Origin: Leisingera coralii
GTDB taxonomy: Bacteria > Pseudomonadota > Alphaproteobacteria > Rhodobacterales > Rhodobacteraceae
DNA: 64,000 bases
Reading direction: 5' to 3'
Assembly: GCF_049056525.1 (NCBI RefSeq)
Contig: NZ_JBHUPT010000007.1
Coordinates: forward strand, 1-64,000
Shown: positions 25,077 through 33,913 of the stretch, piece by piece
How the letters are laid out: every line of letters starts with the position of its first letter
Position numbering within the stretch: the first letter of the stretch is position 1
Notes under the pieces: model-generated
What the model saw: only the letters and a program-made list of their open reading frames with translations
What the model was told of the DNA's origin: nothing
Database searches by the model: none
Program-made: the position numbers and the translations under genes

Positions 25077-26980
25077 TACTCTGTAGTCTCCTGTGCGTCC
25101 TCTGCGCCTTCGGCGGCCTCTTCGCTGGCGGCCTCGTCACCGGCGGTGCCGTCCGCGGTTTCCGCTGCGGCTGCCGGGCGGATCAGCTTGAATTCGATGC
25201 GGCGGTTGGCCTCGCGGCCCTCCTCGGTGCCGTTGTCGGCAATCGGGGTGCTCTCGCCATAACCCTTGGCGGCGAAGGTCGAGGTCACCACCCGGCGCGC
25301 CCGCAGCTCATTCAGAACTGACTGCGCCCGCGCCTGGCTGAGGTTCTGGTTCATCTCCTCGCGGCCCTGGCTGTCGGTGTGGCCCTGGATCTCCAGCCGC
25401 ACCGGGCCGCAGCGGCCCAGGATGCCGGCGATCCGGTCCATGGTTCCAGCGCTGTCCGCCGCAATGGTGGCGGAGCCCGGCTCAAAGGTGATCTTGCCCT
25501 CGCTCTGGGCGCTGGCCAGCTGCGCCTCGCACAGTTCCGGCGGCAGCGGCTTGTCCTTGGGTTCCGGCGGCTTCTCGTAGGTGATGTCGAGACCATAGGT
25601 CTCGGCCTCGCCCAGCTTGGCCGACAGGAAGCGGGCGATTTCCGAAGGCGCATCCTTGCGGTAGCTCATGCCGCGCAGTTCCAGATTCCCCGGTGTCACC
25701 GTGACCGCGCCGCGCTGCAGGTAGGAGAGGGCTTCCAGCCCCGCCAGCACCCGCACCGGCCAGTCGGCGGGCAGGTTGGCGGCCACCCGTGCCGCGGTAT
25801 GCACATTGCCGGAGCCGAACCGCGCCTTGGCGTAGCTGTCCGCGACCTTTCGCAGGGCGGCATCGGACAGGCGGCCGCGCAGCTGCACCTGGCCCTCGGG
25901 GCTGAGGGTGGCGGTGAATTCCGGCACCCCGCCGGCATCCTGCGCCTCCGGCGCCGGCAGCACCGCATGCAGGGCAAAGACCCGGGGCAGGGCGCCTTCC
26001 AGCTCGCCCACCACGTGGTCGAAACGCGCGTCCGGAGTGCCTTCTGCTGCCACCAGGGTGATATCCGCATTGGCAATGGTGACCGAGCCGCCGCCCAGTT
26101 CCGCGAGGCCGGCAATGCTCAGCTCTGCTGCCCGGGCCCAGTTGGGCGAGGGCACGCCCATGCCGATCACGCAGTCCGCTTCGCCCTGCAGCCCGGCCTT
26201 GCGGGCGGCGGCCAGAATGCGGTCGCGGCTTTCCTCGCTTTCGGCGGAGCAGGCGTCGAACTCCGCGCCGTTGCCGTCCAGCAGGAAGCGCAGGGTGAAC
26301 GGCGTAATCACCGGCCGCGGTGCGGCGATGTCCAGCGCCAGCCGCAGTCCCGGCGGCGCGCGTCGGCCCAGCTGCTCTTCCAGCTGCGCCTTGGCTTCCT
26401 CGCTGCCGGAGATGGCGGTGACGGAGACCTCTCCCGCCGCAACCGAAATCTTGGCGCGCGGCAGCAGTTTCAGCGCCTCCACCGCAAAGCTCATTGCCTC
26501 CGGCCAGCCTTCGGGGATGCCGTATTTCGCGGTCTCGAGGAAGTCGGCCACGTTTTCCGCGCCCGCCAGGCTCTCCAGTTCCTTGACCAGCGCCTTGCGG
26601 CCGGAACCGGCAGGGATCAGCCCGATGATGGAAATGCCGCCATCATTGCGCAGGATTTCCGCGGAAAACCGCGGCGGTGCCAGGCCACCGGCAGGCGGAA
26701 CCTCCATTCCGTCCACGATCCGGGCCGCGTCGACAACCGTGCCGACCAGCGATTTGACCGAGAACCGCGTGGCCTCATCTGGCGCGGTGCCTTCCAGCAG
26801 CACCTGCAGCCCGTCCGCCGTCACCTCTGCCCAGGTAAAGCCGCCGTTGTCCAGCGCCTCGCGCACCCCGCGCTCGGTGCTCCGCTCCACGGCGGTCACG
26901 GCAAATCCGGCGGCAACAAGGCTCAGCCCGGCTGCGGCGGCAAAGGCCAGGCCCGGGATCATCAGCGTAGACAAGCGCAT
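25076..26980 (-). CDS. OmpA family protein with N-terminal BON-like repeats
   Basis: About 634 residues. A hydrophobic N-terminal segment (signal or anchor) is followed by a long region with BON/SIMPL-like repeats (VTADGLQVLLEGTAPDEATR is one), then the C-terminal OmpA peptidoglycan-binding domain: ITFEPGSATI, IQGHTDSQG, NQNLSQARAQSV and NRRIEFKL. The tail is Ala/Glu-rich. It probably links the envelope to peptidoglycan. The start is uncertain: ATG 26980 (MRLSTLM) or ATG 26992, neither with a strong ribosome site. Confidence 0.85.
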   Translation of the reverse strand: MRLSTLMIPGLAFAAAAGLSLVAAGFAVTAVERSTERGVREALDNGGFTWAEVTADGLQVLLEGTAPDEATRFSVKSLVGTVVDAARIVDGMEVPPAGGLAPPRFSAEILRNDGGISIIGLIPAGSGRKALVKELESLAGAENVADFLETAKYGIPEGWPEAMSFAVEALKLLPRAKISVAAGEVSVTAISGSEEAKAQLEEQLGRRAPPGLRLALDIAAPRPVITPFTLRFLLDGNGAEFDACSAESEESRDRILAAARKAGLQGEADCVIGMGVPSPNWARAAELSIAGLAELGGGSVTIANADITLVAAEGTPDARFDHVVGELEGALPRVFALHAVLPAPEAQDAGGVPEFTATLSPEGQVQLRGRLSDAALRKVADSYAKARFGSGNVHTAARVAANLPADWPVRVLAGLEALSYLQRGAVTVTPGNLELRGMSYRKDAPSEIARFLSAKLGEAETYGLDITYEKPPEPKDKPLPPELCEAQLASAQSEGKITFEPGSATIAADSAGTMDRIAGILGRCGPVRLEIQGHTDSQGREEMNQNLSQARAQSVLNELRARRVVTSTFAAKGYGESTPIADNGTEEGREANRRIEFKLIRPAAAAETADGTAGDEAASEEAAEGAEDAQETTE

Positions 26981-27040
26981 ATGGCGGCACATTCCCAGTT
27001 TGCGTTACAGGCTCTTACCCCGCGCGGGGGCGCGGTTCAA

Positions 27041-28003
27041 TCACACGAACATGGCCAGAATAAAGAAGATCAGCGGAATCAGGCCGGTATCCCGGTTGAG
27101 CCGGAACAGCTGCAAAAGCCGCTGGCTGTTCTCCGCATCAAAGGCGCGTAGCTGCCAGGTCATGTGCCAGCCCATCGCCCAAGGGGCGGCCAGCGCCAGC
27201 ACCAGTGCCAGCACCGAGGCGCTCTCCAGCATCGCGCCGATTACTGCCATTGCCATCAGGCAGACAAAGGCGACGATGAAGCGGCGCAGCCACATCGGCG
27301 TTTCAGTACCGAACAGGCGGGCGGTGGACTTCACTCCGATCAGCGCATCGTCCTCGGTGTCCTGATGGGCATAAATGGTGTCGTAGAACAGTGTCCAGGC
27401 GATCCCGGCCAGATACAGCAGCACCGGCGGCCAGCTGAGGGAGCCGGTATGCGCCACCCAGGCCAGCATGGCGCCCCAGTTGAAGGCCAGGCCCAGGAAC
27501 ACCTGCGGCCACCAGGTGAAGCGCTTGGCAAAGGGGTAGACCGCCACCGGCAGCAGCGACAGGATGCCCATGGCGATGGCCGCCTGGTTGAAGGTCAGGA
27601 GGATCATCAGCCCCAGGAGGCATTGCAGCCCCATCCAGGCCAGCGCGCCCTTGACCGTCACCTGTCCCGAGGGGATCGGGCGCGAGCGGGTGCGCTCCAC
27701 CTGGCCGTCGAAGTTGCGGTCGGTGATATCGTTCCAGGTGCAGCCCGCGCCGCGCATCAGCCAGGCGCCGGCGGCACAGGCGATAGCAATCCACAGATCC
27801 TGCCAGCGCGGCGTCTGATCCGCCAGGATTGCCAGCGCCAGCCCCCACCAGCAGGGGATCAGCAAGAGCCAGGTGCCGATCGGCCGGTCGGCGCGGCTCA
27901 GCCGCAGATAGGGGCGTGTCCATTCCGGGGCATATGTATCAACCCAGTTTCCGGTGACCGCATCCGCGACCTGACCCTCTGGCGCTGGCTTCTGGCCTTG
28001 CAT
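27041..28003 (-). CDS. ubiA: 4-hydroxybenzoate polyprenyltransferase
   Basis: Integral membrane prenyltransferase attaching the polyprenyl tail to 4-hydroxybenzoate in ubiquinone synthesis. 320 residues with both Mg-diphosphate motifs: NDITDRNFD (first Asp-rich motif) and DTEDD (second), and eight or nine hydrophobic segments. The start MQGQKP is 12 bp from the start of divergent rsmE. The frame stays open far upstream but only over antisense rsmE sequence. Confidence 0.95.
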   Translation of the reverse strand: MQGQKPAPEGQVADAVTGNWVDTYAPEWTRPYLRLSRADRPIGTWLLLIPCWWGLALAILADQTPRWQDLWIAIACAAGAWLMRGAGCTWNDITDRNFDGQVERTRSRPIPSGQVTVKGALAWMGLQCLLGLMILLTFNQAAIAMGILSLLPVAVYPFAKRFTWWPQVFLGLAFNWGAMLAWVAHTGSLSWPPVLLYLAGIAWTLFYDTIYAHQDTEDDALIGVKSTARLFGTETPMWLRRFIVAFVCLMAMAVIGAMLESASVLALVLALAAPWAMGWHMTWQLRAFDAENSQRLLQLFRLNRDTGLIPLIFFILAMFV

Positions 28004-28015
28004 ATGTAGGACCCC

Positions 28016-28741
28016 ATGAGTGCAAAAATCAGACTGTATGTAGAGCACCCCTTGGGGGCAGGGCAAACGGTTCCTTTGGACCGGGATCAGGCGCATTACC
28101 TGTTCGGGGTGATGCGGCTGTCCGCTGGCGCCCCTGTGGCGCTGTTCAACGGCAAGGATGGCGAGTGGCTGGCCGAAGTGGCAGAGGCTGGCAAGCGCGG
28201 CGGCACGCTGGTGTGCCAGGAACAGAGCAAGCCCTTGCAGCTGCCGCCGGATCTGTGGCTGATGTTTGCCCCGATCAAGAAAGCGCGCACCGATTTCATC
28301 GTTGAAAAGGCGGCGGAGATGGGCGCCGCCCGCATCCTGCCGGTGCAAACCGAGTTCACCAATTCCGAACGAATCCGCCAGGACCGGTTGCAGGCCCATG
28401 CCGTTGAAGCAGCGGAACAATGCGGCGGCACCTATGTGCCTGAGGTGGCGGAGCTGCAGAAGCTCCCGCGCCTGCTGGATCAATGGCCCGCCGAGCGTCA
28501 GCTGATGTTCTGCGACGAGGCCGAAGTGGGCAATGCGCTGCAACTGGCGGCGCAGACCCAGCAGGACGCGCCCTGGGCCATCCTGATTGGTCCGGAGGGC
28601 GGCTTTTCCGAGGCCGAGCGCAAGCGCCTGCACGCCCTGCCGCAGTCCCATGTGGTCAGCCTTGGCCCGCGCATCCTGCGCGCGGACACCGCGGCGGTGG
28701 CGGCCATGACCCTCTGGCAGCAGGCGCTCGGCGACTGGTAG
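28016..28741 (+). CDS. rsmE: 16S rRNA (uracil-1498-N3)-methyltransferase
   Basis: SPOUT-class methyltransferase for U1498 of 16S rRNA. 241 residues with an N-terminal PUA-like part (DQAHYLFGVMRL) and the knotted SAM-binding end (ILIGPEGGFSEAE, then SLGPRILRADTA). AGGA at 28008-28011 serves as ribosome site. Only 12 bp separate it from the divergent ubiA start, so its promoter must lie within the ubiA coding region or overlap it. Confidence 0.95.
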   Translation: MSAKIRLYVEHPLGAGQTVPLDRDQAHYLFGVMRLSAGAPVALFNGKDGEWLAEVAEAGKRGGTLVCQEQSKPLQLPPDLWLMFAPIKKARTDFIVEKAAEMGAARILPVQTEFTNSERIRQDRLQAHAVEAAEQCGGTYVPEVAELQKLPRLLDQWPAERQLMFCDEAEVGNALQLAAQTQQDAPWAILIGPEGGFSEAERKRLHALPQSHVVSLGPRILRADTAAVAAMTLWQQALGDW

Positions 28742-28898
28742 CAGTCCGGAAATCGGCTCCCGGATCAGATTCTGGAAACCACTTCCTGTTAAATTGGCCG
28801 CAACCCGGAGTTGCCACGGCCCCCGCCGGCAAGGGATGCTCGGTGCGGGCCTGCCTCCGGCGGGCAATGCAGGAGCGGGAACCGGAACGGAGGGCAAA

Positions 28899-29759
28899 TT
28901 GATTCGCAAAGCATCACAGGGGGATTTGCAGGCCATCGAGGGGTTTCTGGCGCCGCGCGCGGCAACCTCCATGTTCCTGTCGGGCAACATCCGCGACCAC
29001 GGGCTGAACGCCACCGGCCACCCCAAGGCCACTACCGTCTGGCTCAGCGAAGCCGGGGGGCAAGCCTCCGGGGTATTTGGCCTGACCGAGGCTGGTTATT
29101 TCATGTTCGAGGCACCGGAGTTCTCCGCTGCGATGGGTCAGGAACTGCGCCAGGCGCTGGCCGGGCGGCAGATCGCGTCGCTGACGGGCGAGGCTGGGCA
29201 GGCGGAGACCCTGCTGACCGCACTGGAGCTGGACCGGGACGCGATCGGCTTTTCCGATGAGGAGCCGCATTTCCGCCTGCAGCTGAAGGACCTGCAGATC
29301 CCCTCCGGCGGCAGCTGCCTGCGACCGATGCACCCCGAGGACGTGCCGCTGATCACCGAGTGGCGCCATGCCTATGACAAGGAGATCTTTGGCTCTCAGA
29401 ACCTGCCGGAAATCCGTCGGCGCTCCACCGCGCGGGCCGAGGCGCTGGTGAACAGCGGCCGCGGGCGGATCCTGGAACTGGGCGGGCTGCCGGTGGCGAT
29501 GACCGCCTTCAACGCGGTGCTGCCGGAGATGGTGCAGGTCGGCGGGGTTTATACGCCGCCGGGCCAGCGCAGCCGCGGCTTTGCCCGCCGCGCCGTGGCG
29601 CTGCACCTGGCAGAGGCGCATGAGGACGGCGTGCAGGAAGCGATTCTGTTTGCCGCTGGCAACGCCGCCATCCGGGCCTACCAGAAGCTGGGTTTCCAGC
29701 GCATCGGCGATTACCGGATTGCCGAGTTTTCCGAGCCGGTAACGGTCCGCGGCGGCTAG
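28899..29759 (+). CDS. GNAT family N-acetyltransferase
   Basis: 286 residues from a TTG start chosen because GGAGGG (28889-28894) lies at ideal distance and no ATG fits. The C-terminal half is a GNAT domain: VGGVYTPPGQRSRGFARRAV holds the acetyl-CoA pyrophosphate loop (split here as QVGGVYTPP and RSRGFARRAV), and AIRAYQKLGFQRIGDY the last helix. The N-terminal half is a diverged second domain, as in two-domain GNATs. The acceptor is unknown. The gene order rsmE-GNAT-membrane protein-gshA runs in one direction. Confidence 0.82.
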   Translation: MIRKASQGDLQAIEGFLAPRAATSMFLSGNIRDHGLNATGHPKATTVWLSEAGGQASGVFGLTEAGYFMFEAPEFSAAMGQELRQALAGRQIASLTGEAGQAETLLTALELDRDAIGFSDEEPHFRLQLKDLQIPSGGSCLRPMHPEDVPLITEWRHAYDKEIFGSQNLPEIRRRSTARAEALVNSGRGRILELGGLPVAMTAFNAVLPEMVQVGGVYTPPGQRSRGFARRAVALHLAEAHEDGVQEAILFAAGNAAIRAYQKLGFQRIGDYRIAEFSEPVTVRGG

Positions 29760-29869
29760 GGCGGGCGGCAATTGCTGCGATGCCCATTGCATCCGCCGTC
29801 CGGGCCGCACAAATAAGGAGGGCACGGCAGGCCGGTTTGCCTGCCCGACGTTGTTATGAGGCGAAACAC

Positions 29870-30397
29870 ATGAGTTTCATCCGCCCCGAAGCCCGCGCCA
29901 CCCTGTGGCAATGGCGTGAAGTCCTGGCCGCTGCACTGATGTTCCTGCTGGGGCTGAAATGGGCGTTTTCCTCAGTTGGCTTCACCGCCATCACCGGCTG
30001 GGCCCTTGTGGCCACCGGCCTGGTGACCGCGGTGATCGGCGCCCAGCGGATGCGCTTCCGGCGTGGAACCGGCGGACCCGGTGTGGTGCAGGTGGACGAG
30101 GGGCAGATTGCCTATTTCGGCCCGCTGACCGGCGGTGCCGTGGCGGCCTCAGAACTGGAGCGGCTGGCGCTGGATCACTCCTCCAAACCGCCGCACTGGC
30201 TGCTGGAGCAGCCTGGCCAGCCGCCGCTGGCGATCCCGGTGAATGCCGAAGGCTATGAGGCGCTGTTTGACGTCTTCGCCGCGCTGCCGGGCCTCAAAAC
30301 CGAACGCATGCTGACCGAGCTGCGCCGCGACGGCGCTCACCAGGTCGTGATCTGGGAGCGCAGATCCAGCCGGCCGGAACATCTGCGCCTGCATTGA
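29870..30397 (+). CDS. Membrane protein of unknown function
   Basis: 175 residues from ATG 29870 behind GAGG. Two hydrophobic stretches near the N terminus (EVLAAALMFLLGLKWAF and FTAITGWALVATGLVTAV) form a hairpin. The remaining 110 residues are soluble with no recognised motif. The pattern of two membrane helices followed by a small soluble domain resembles PH-like (bPH) membrane proteins. It precedes gshA by 65 bp. Confidence 0.75.
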   Translation: MSFIRPEARATLWQWREVLAAALMFLLGLKWAFSSVGFTAITGWALVATGLVTAVIGAQRMRFRRGTGGPGVVQVDEGQIAYFGPLTGGAVAASELERLALDHSSKPPHWLLEQPGQPPLAIPVNAEGYEALFDVFAALPGLKTERMLTELRRDGAHQVVIWERRSSRPEHLRLH

Positions 30398-30462
30398 CAC
30401 CGGCGGCGATTCCGCCCACGACTGACCCTTCAACACAGACCTAACAGGACGGAGTGCCAGGC

Positions 30463-31833
30463 ATGTCCATTCCCCAGTCCGGCGGCGGGCCGATCGAACG
30501 TCATGAGCAGCTTGCCGAATATCTTGCCGACGGCTGCAAGCCCAAGGACGCCTGGCGCATCGGCACCGAGCACGAGAAATTCGGCTACTGCAAGGACACG
30601 CTGAAGCCGCTGCCCTATGCCGGCGAGCGTTCCATCCAGGCGGTGCTGGAAGGCCTGCGCGACGGCCACGGCTGGGCGCCGCTGACCGAAGGCGATAACC
30701 TGATCGGCCTGACCAAGGACGGCGCCAACATCAGCCTGGAGCCGGGCGGCCAGCTGGAATTGTCCGGTGCGCCGCTGGAAACCATCCACGAGACCTGCGA
30801 CGAGGTGAACGCCCACCTGCGCGACGTCAAGGACATCGCCGACAAGATCGGCGTCGGCTTCATCGGCCTGGGCGCGGCCCCGGTCTGGAAGCATGAAGAC
30901 ATGCCGCTGATGCCCAAGGGCCGCTACAAGCTGATGGACGGCTACATGCAGGAAGTCGGCACCATGGGCACCACCATGATGCGCCGCACCTGCACCGTGC
31001 AGGTGAACCTCGACTTCTCGTCTGAGGCCGACATGGTGCAGAAGCTGCGGGTGGCCCTGGCGCTGCAGCCCGTCGCCACGGCGCTGTTTGCCAACTCACC
31101 GTTCCTGGACGGCAAGCCGAACGGCCACAAATCCTGGCGCTCCCGTGTCTGGCGCTCGCTGGATGCCGACCGCACCGGCATGCTGCCGTTTGTCTTCGAG
31201 GAAGGCTTCGGGTTCGAGGCCTGGGTGCAATATGCGCTCGATGTGCCGATGTACTTTGTCTACCGCAACGGTGAGTATATCAACGCGCTGGGCATGTCCT
31301 TCCGCGACTTCCTGAAGGGCGAGCTGCCCGCGCTTCCGGGCGAAACCCCGACGCTGAGCGACTGGGCGGACCACCTGACCACCATCTTCCCCGAGGCCCG
31401 GATCAAGAAATTCATCGAGATGCGCGGCGCCGACGGCGGCCCCTGGCGCCGCCTCTGCGCGCTGCCCGCCTTCTGGGTCGGCCTCACCTATGACCAGAGC
31501 GCGCTGGACGCGGCCTGGGATCTGGTCAAGGGCTGGGATGCCGAGACCCGCGAGGGGCTGCGGGTGGCGGCCTCCGAGCATGGGCTGCAGGCCAAGGTGA
31601 ACGGCATCAGCATGCACGAGCTGGCACGTGAAGTGGTGGCAATTTCGGAAAGCGGTCTCAAGGCGCGGCACAAGCCCGGCGCAGGCGGGCTGGTGCCGGA
31701 TGAGACTCATTTCCTGAATGCGCTGAAGGACAGCCTCGAGAGCGGCAAGGTCCCGGCGGATGAACTCCTGGAGCGCTATAACGGTGCCTGGGGCGGCGAC
31801 CTCAGCCGCATCTACAGTGAATTCGCTTACTGA
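30463..31833 (+). CDS. gshA: Glutamate-cysteine ligase (plant/proteobacterial type)
   Basis: First enzyme of glutathione synthesis, joining Glu and Cys with ATP. 456 residues. The GCS2-type pattern is seen in WRIGTEHEKFGY, ISLEPGGQLELSG, TCTVQVNLDFSSE and FIEMRGADGGPW. This class is the alphaproteobacterial/plant form, distinct from E. coli GshA. ATG 30463 follows GGACGGAG. A GTG nine bases earlier is possible. The stop codon lies inside a short tandem duplication and a strong terminator follows. Confidence 0.94.
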   Translation: MSIPQSGGGPIERHEQLAEYLADGCKPKDAWRIGTEHEKFGYCKDTLKPLPYAGERSIQAVLEGLRDGHGWAPLTEGDNLIGLTKDGANISLEPGGQLELSGAPLETIHETCDEVNAHLRDVKDIADKIGVGFIGLGAAPVWKHEDMPLMPKGRYKLMDGYMQEVGTMGTTMMRRTCTVQVNLDFSSEADMVQKLRVALALQPVATALFANSPFLDGKPNGHKSWRSRVWRSLDADRTGMLPFVFEEGFGFEAWVQYALDVPMYFVYRNGEYINALGMSFRDFLKGELPALPGETPTLSDWADHLTTIFPEARIKKFIEMRGADGGPWRRLCALPAFWVGLTYDQSALDAAWDLVKGWDAETREGLRVAASEHGLQAKVNGISMHELAREVVAISESGLKARHKPGAGGLVPDETHFLNALKDSLESGKVPADELLERYNGAWGGDLSRIYSEFAY

Positions 31834-31856
31834 GACAGCTTCGCTTACTGAGACAG
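31822..31856 (+). repeat. Tandem 17-nt duplication across the gshA stop
   Basis: TTCGCTTACTGAGACAG occurs at 31822-31838 and again at 31840-31856, separated by one base. The first copy contains the gshA stop codon and the second repeats the last codons and stop as untranslated sequence. It looks like a recent slip-strand or end-joining duplication. Confidence 0.9.
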
Positions 31857-31857
31857 T

Positions 31858-31891
31858 AAAGGCCGCGTTCAGGACGCGGCCTTTCTTGTTT
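31858..31891 (+). terminator. Intrinsic terminator of gshA
   Basis: 11-bp perfect stem AAAGGCCGCGT / ACGCGGCCTTT with a 5-nt loop, followed by a T-rich tail (CTTGTTT). Confidence 0.9.
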
Positions 31892-31911
31892 GCAGGGGCG
31901 TTCTGGCCGCT

Positions 31912-31946
31912 CAAAAAAATCCGGCGGCAGGGTATCCTGCCGCCGG
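31912..31946 (-). terminator. Intrinsic terminator of the YHS gene
   Basis: 11-bp perfect stem CCGGCGGCAGG / CCTGCCGCCGG with a 4-nt loop (31921-31946). On the minus strand a run of seven T follows. Together with the gshA terminator it insulates this convergent gap. Confidence 0.9.
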
Positions 31947-31975
31947 CTGCTCGCTTGTGAGTGGTGGCTTAAGCC

Positions 31976-32452
31976 TTACTGAGCCTGCAGTTCCGCCGGG
32001 TCTTTGTCGGCGATATCGGTCCAGTTGGCGTTGGCGTTCTGGATGAAGTTCGGGATATCGCCTTCCCAGCGGTCCTGAATGTCCTGTGACAGGTTCAGGT
32101 ACAGGGTGTTGTCGACGATTTTCCAATGGTTCGGGTCACCGTCGAACTTGAAGCCCATTGCAGTGCCGAAGGCGCAGTAGCCGCCGTAGGCCGGCACGTA
32201 GGCTTCAGGGTTCTTCTCGAAAGCCGCCTTATGCTCTTCCGAGGCAAAGCGGTAGGTTGCGTCATTGTAAATGGAAGTGATTTTGTAGCTGCCCTTGGTG
32301 GGGGCACCGTCCGTGAAATATGCGACCGGGTCGTAGCCCTGCATGGCCAGACCGGTGGAGGATGCGTTGATCTCAACGCCCGCCGCCAGAGCCGAGGTTG
32401 CCATCGCAACCGACAGTGCCACACCGCTGATGAGTGCTTTTACTTTGTTCAT
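31976..32452 (-). CDS. Secreted YHS domain protein
   Basis: 158 residues with a cleavable signal peptide (MNKVKALISGVALSVAMATS, ending ALAA). The YHS-type core reads GYDPVAYFTDGAPTKGS, then YRFASEEHKAAFEKNPE and YGGYCAFG, with one conserved cysteine. YHS domains occur with heavy-metal ATPases and oxygenases and probably bind metal. The role of the free secreted form is unknown. It is monocistronic with its own terminator, and about 240 bp of upstream sequence with no other gene. Confidence 0.88.
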   Translation of the reverse strand: MNKVKALISGVALSVAMATSALAAGVEINASSTGLAMQGYDPVAYFTDGAPTKGSYKITSIYNDATYRFASEEHKAAFEKNPEAYVPAYGGYCAFGTAMGFKFDGDPNHWKIVDNTLYLNLSQDIQDRWEGDIPNFIQNANANWTDIADKDPAELQAQ

Positions 32453-32692
32453 GGTCCCGTCCTTTCAAATCCCGGCCGCGGCGTTCCCAATTGCTTGCCC
32501 GGCCGGCGTTTCACCATGTGTGCCGCGGTATGCTGCGGGTCACGGCACCGATGTGGAGAGCCGGGCGATCACGTTCAAAACAACTCAATTTGACTGTGCG
32601 CCCGGCGGCAGCGGGCTGTGCATTACTGCGCAGAACGGGTGACAGGCCGCGATGCGCCGGGCAGGGTAGGGGCAGGCAAACTGGAGGTCAGC

Positions 32693-33046
32693 ATGACACA
32701 GCCATTCCCCACCCGCCGCGCGCTGTTTTGCGGGCTGGCCGCAGCCTTGATGGCGGCGGCACTGCCGGTCAGCGCCCAAAGCATCAGCGGCAGTTACCGC
32801 GCAGAGGGCCGCAATCCCGATGGCAGTACATATACCGGCACCGTGCAGATCAATGACAATGGCGGTGCAATCGAAATGCACTGGCAGGTCGGCAGCCAGA
32901 CCTATACCGGCAGCGGCACCCGCAATGGCGACGTGGTCTGGGTGAACTGGGGCGATACCTATCCGGTGGTCTATGTGCGGATGCCCAGCGGCGAGCTGCA
33001 TGGCACTTGGTCCAACGGCCGGGCGCTGGAGCGTCTCATCCCGTGA
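32693..33046 (+). CDS. Exported protein of unknown function
   Basis: 117 residues starting behind GGAGGTCAGC. The signal peptide resembles a twin-Arg type (TRRALFCGLAAALMAAALPV, cleaved near SAQ). The mature part is short beta-rich sequence with repeated Gly/Tyr/Trp turns (GSYRAEGRNPDGSTYTGTV, YTGSGTRNGDVVWVNWGD). I do not recognise the family. Its 3' end overlaps the convergent small gene by 11 bp. Confidence 0.75.
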   Translation: MTQPFPTRRALFCGLAAALMAAALPVSAQSISGSYRAEGRNPDGSTYTGTVQINDNGGAIEMHWQVGSQTYTGSGTRNGDVVWVNWGDTYPVVYVRMPSGELHGTWSNGRALERLIP

Positions 33047-33308
33047 CTTCCAGTGCGAGGACGAAGCGGATCACCTTCTCCGCGGGCATCTCGCAGGGCT
33101 TCAGCCGTGCACCGGAGGCCAGCCGGTAGAGGTTGAGGCTGATGTAATCGCTGCCGCCCAACTCCCGCGCCACCAGCTTCTGCGCCTTGCCCGCGGCCAG
33201 GTCCTGCCGGGTGACTTGGTATTTGCGCCCATTGGCAAGACCGGTGAAGGCCCCCAGCGGCAGCGCGTCAAAAGCTGCAAGAAAGGCTTGCAGCTCCGCG
33301 CTGGTCAC
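33036..33308 (-). CDS. Small protein of unknown function downstream of plsY
   Basis: 90 residues from a GTG start overlapping the plsY stop (GTGA, 33305-33308). The sequence (TSAELQAFLAAFDALPLGAF, FTGLANGRKYQVTRQDLAAG, GGSDYISLNLYRL...LKPCEMP) has no signal peptide or membrane helix and no motif known to me. Tight coupling as the last gene of the pyrB-pyrC'-plsY operon supports it as real. Confidence 0.75.
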   Translation of the reverse strand: MTSAELQAFLAAFDALPLGAFTGLANGRKYQVTRQDLAAGKAQKLVARELGGSDYISLNLYRLASGARLKPCEMPAEKVIRFVLALEVTG

Positions 33309-33913
33309 TTCTGCCCGATCCTGGGTTCGGTGCCCGCCCGCAGCCGGGCGATGTTGGCCGAATGACGGACAAAAACAATTGCCGCCAGCAGCACCGACAG
33401 GGTAATCACCGGCTGGTAGCCCAGCACAAGCGCCCAAACCGGCGCCGACAAGGCCGAGACCAGTGCCCCCATCGAGGAGATCCGGCTGACCGCCGCCGCC
33501 GCCAGCCAGGTCAGGCAGCAGGCGATGCCCACCGGCCAGGCCAGCGCCAGCAGCAGACCCAGGAAGGTCGCCACGCCCTTGCCGCCCTTGAAACCCAGCC
33601 AGACCGGGAAGCAGTGCCCGAGGAAGGCCATCAGCCCCGCCGCCTGCGCCGCATCCTCGCCGGCCAGGAAACGGGCCAGCAGCACCGCCGCCGCGCCCTT
33701 GCCGCCATCCAGAAGCAGTGTCAGTGCCGCGGCGGCCTTGCTGCCGGTGCGCAACACGTTGGTGGTGCCGATATTTCCAGACCCGATCTGGCGCAGGTTG
33801 CCAAGGCCGAAGGCTTTGGTCACCACCAGCCCGAACGGCACGGAGCCAAGGCCGTAGCCGATCACCGCCCACAGGAGCAGAACGGCAGCAGAGCTTTCGA
33901 GTACTGGCATCAA
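33305..33913 (-). CDS. plsY: Acyl-phosphate:glycerol-3-phosphate acyltransferase
   Basis: PlsY uses acyl-phosphate from PlsX to acylate glycerol-3-phosphate in the inner membrane, the first step of phospholipid synthesis. 202 residues with five to six hydrophobic segments and the family loops GSVPFGLVV, SGNIGTTNVLR, LDGGKGAAAV and HCFPVWLGFKGGKGVAT. It overlaps pyrC' by 4 bp upstream and the small unknown gene by 4 bp downstream. Confidence 0.95.
   Translation of the reverse strand: MMPVLESSAAVLLLWAVIGYGLGSVPFGLVVTKAFGLGNLRQIGSGNIGTTNVLRTGSKAAAALTLLLDGGKGAAAVLLARFLAGEDAAQAAGLMAFLGHCFPVWLGFKGGKGVATFLGLLLALAWPVGIACCLTWLAAAAVSRISSMGALVSALSAPVWALVLGYQPVITLSVLLAAIVFVRHSANIARLRAGTEPRIGQK

Noticed and set aside
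28004..29032. Upstream extension of the ubiA frame
   Set aside because: Antisense to rsmE. UbiA homology and membrane segments begin at the 28003 start.
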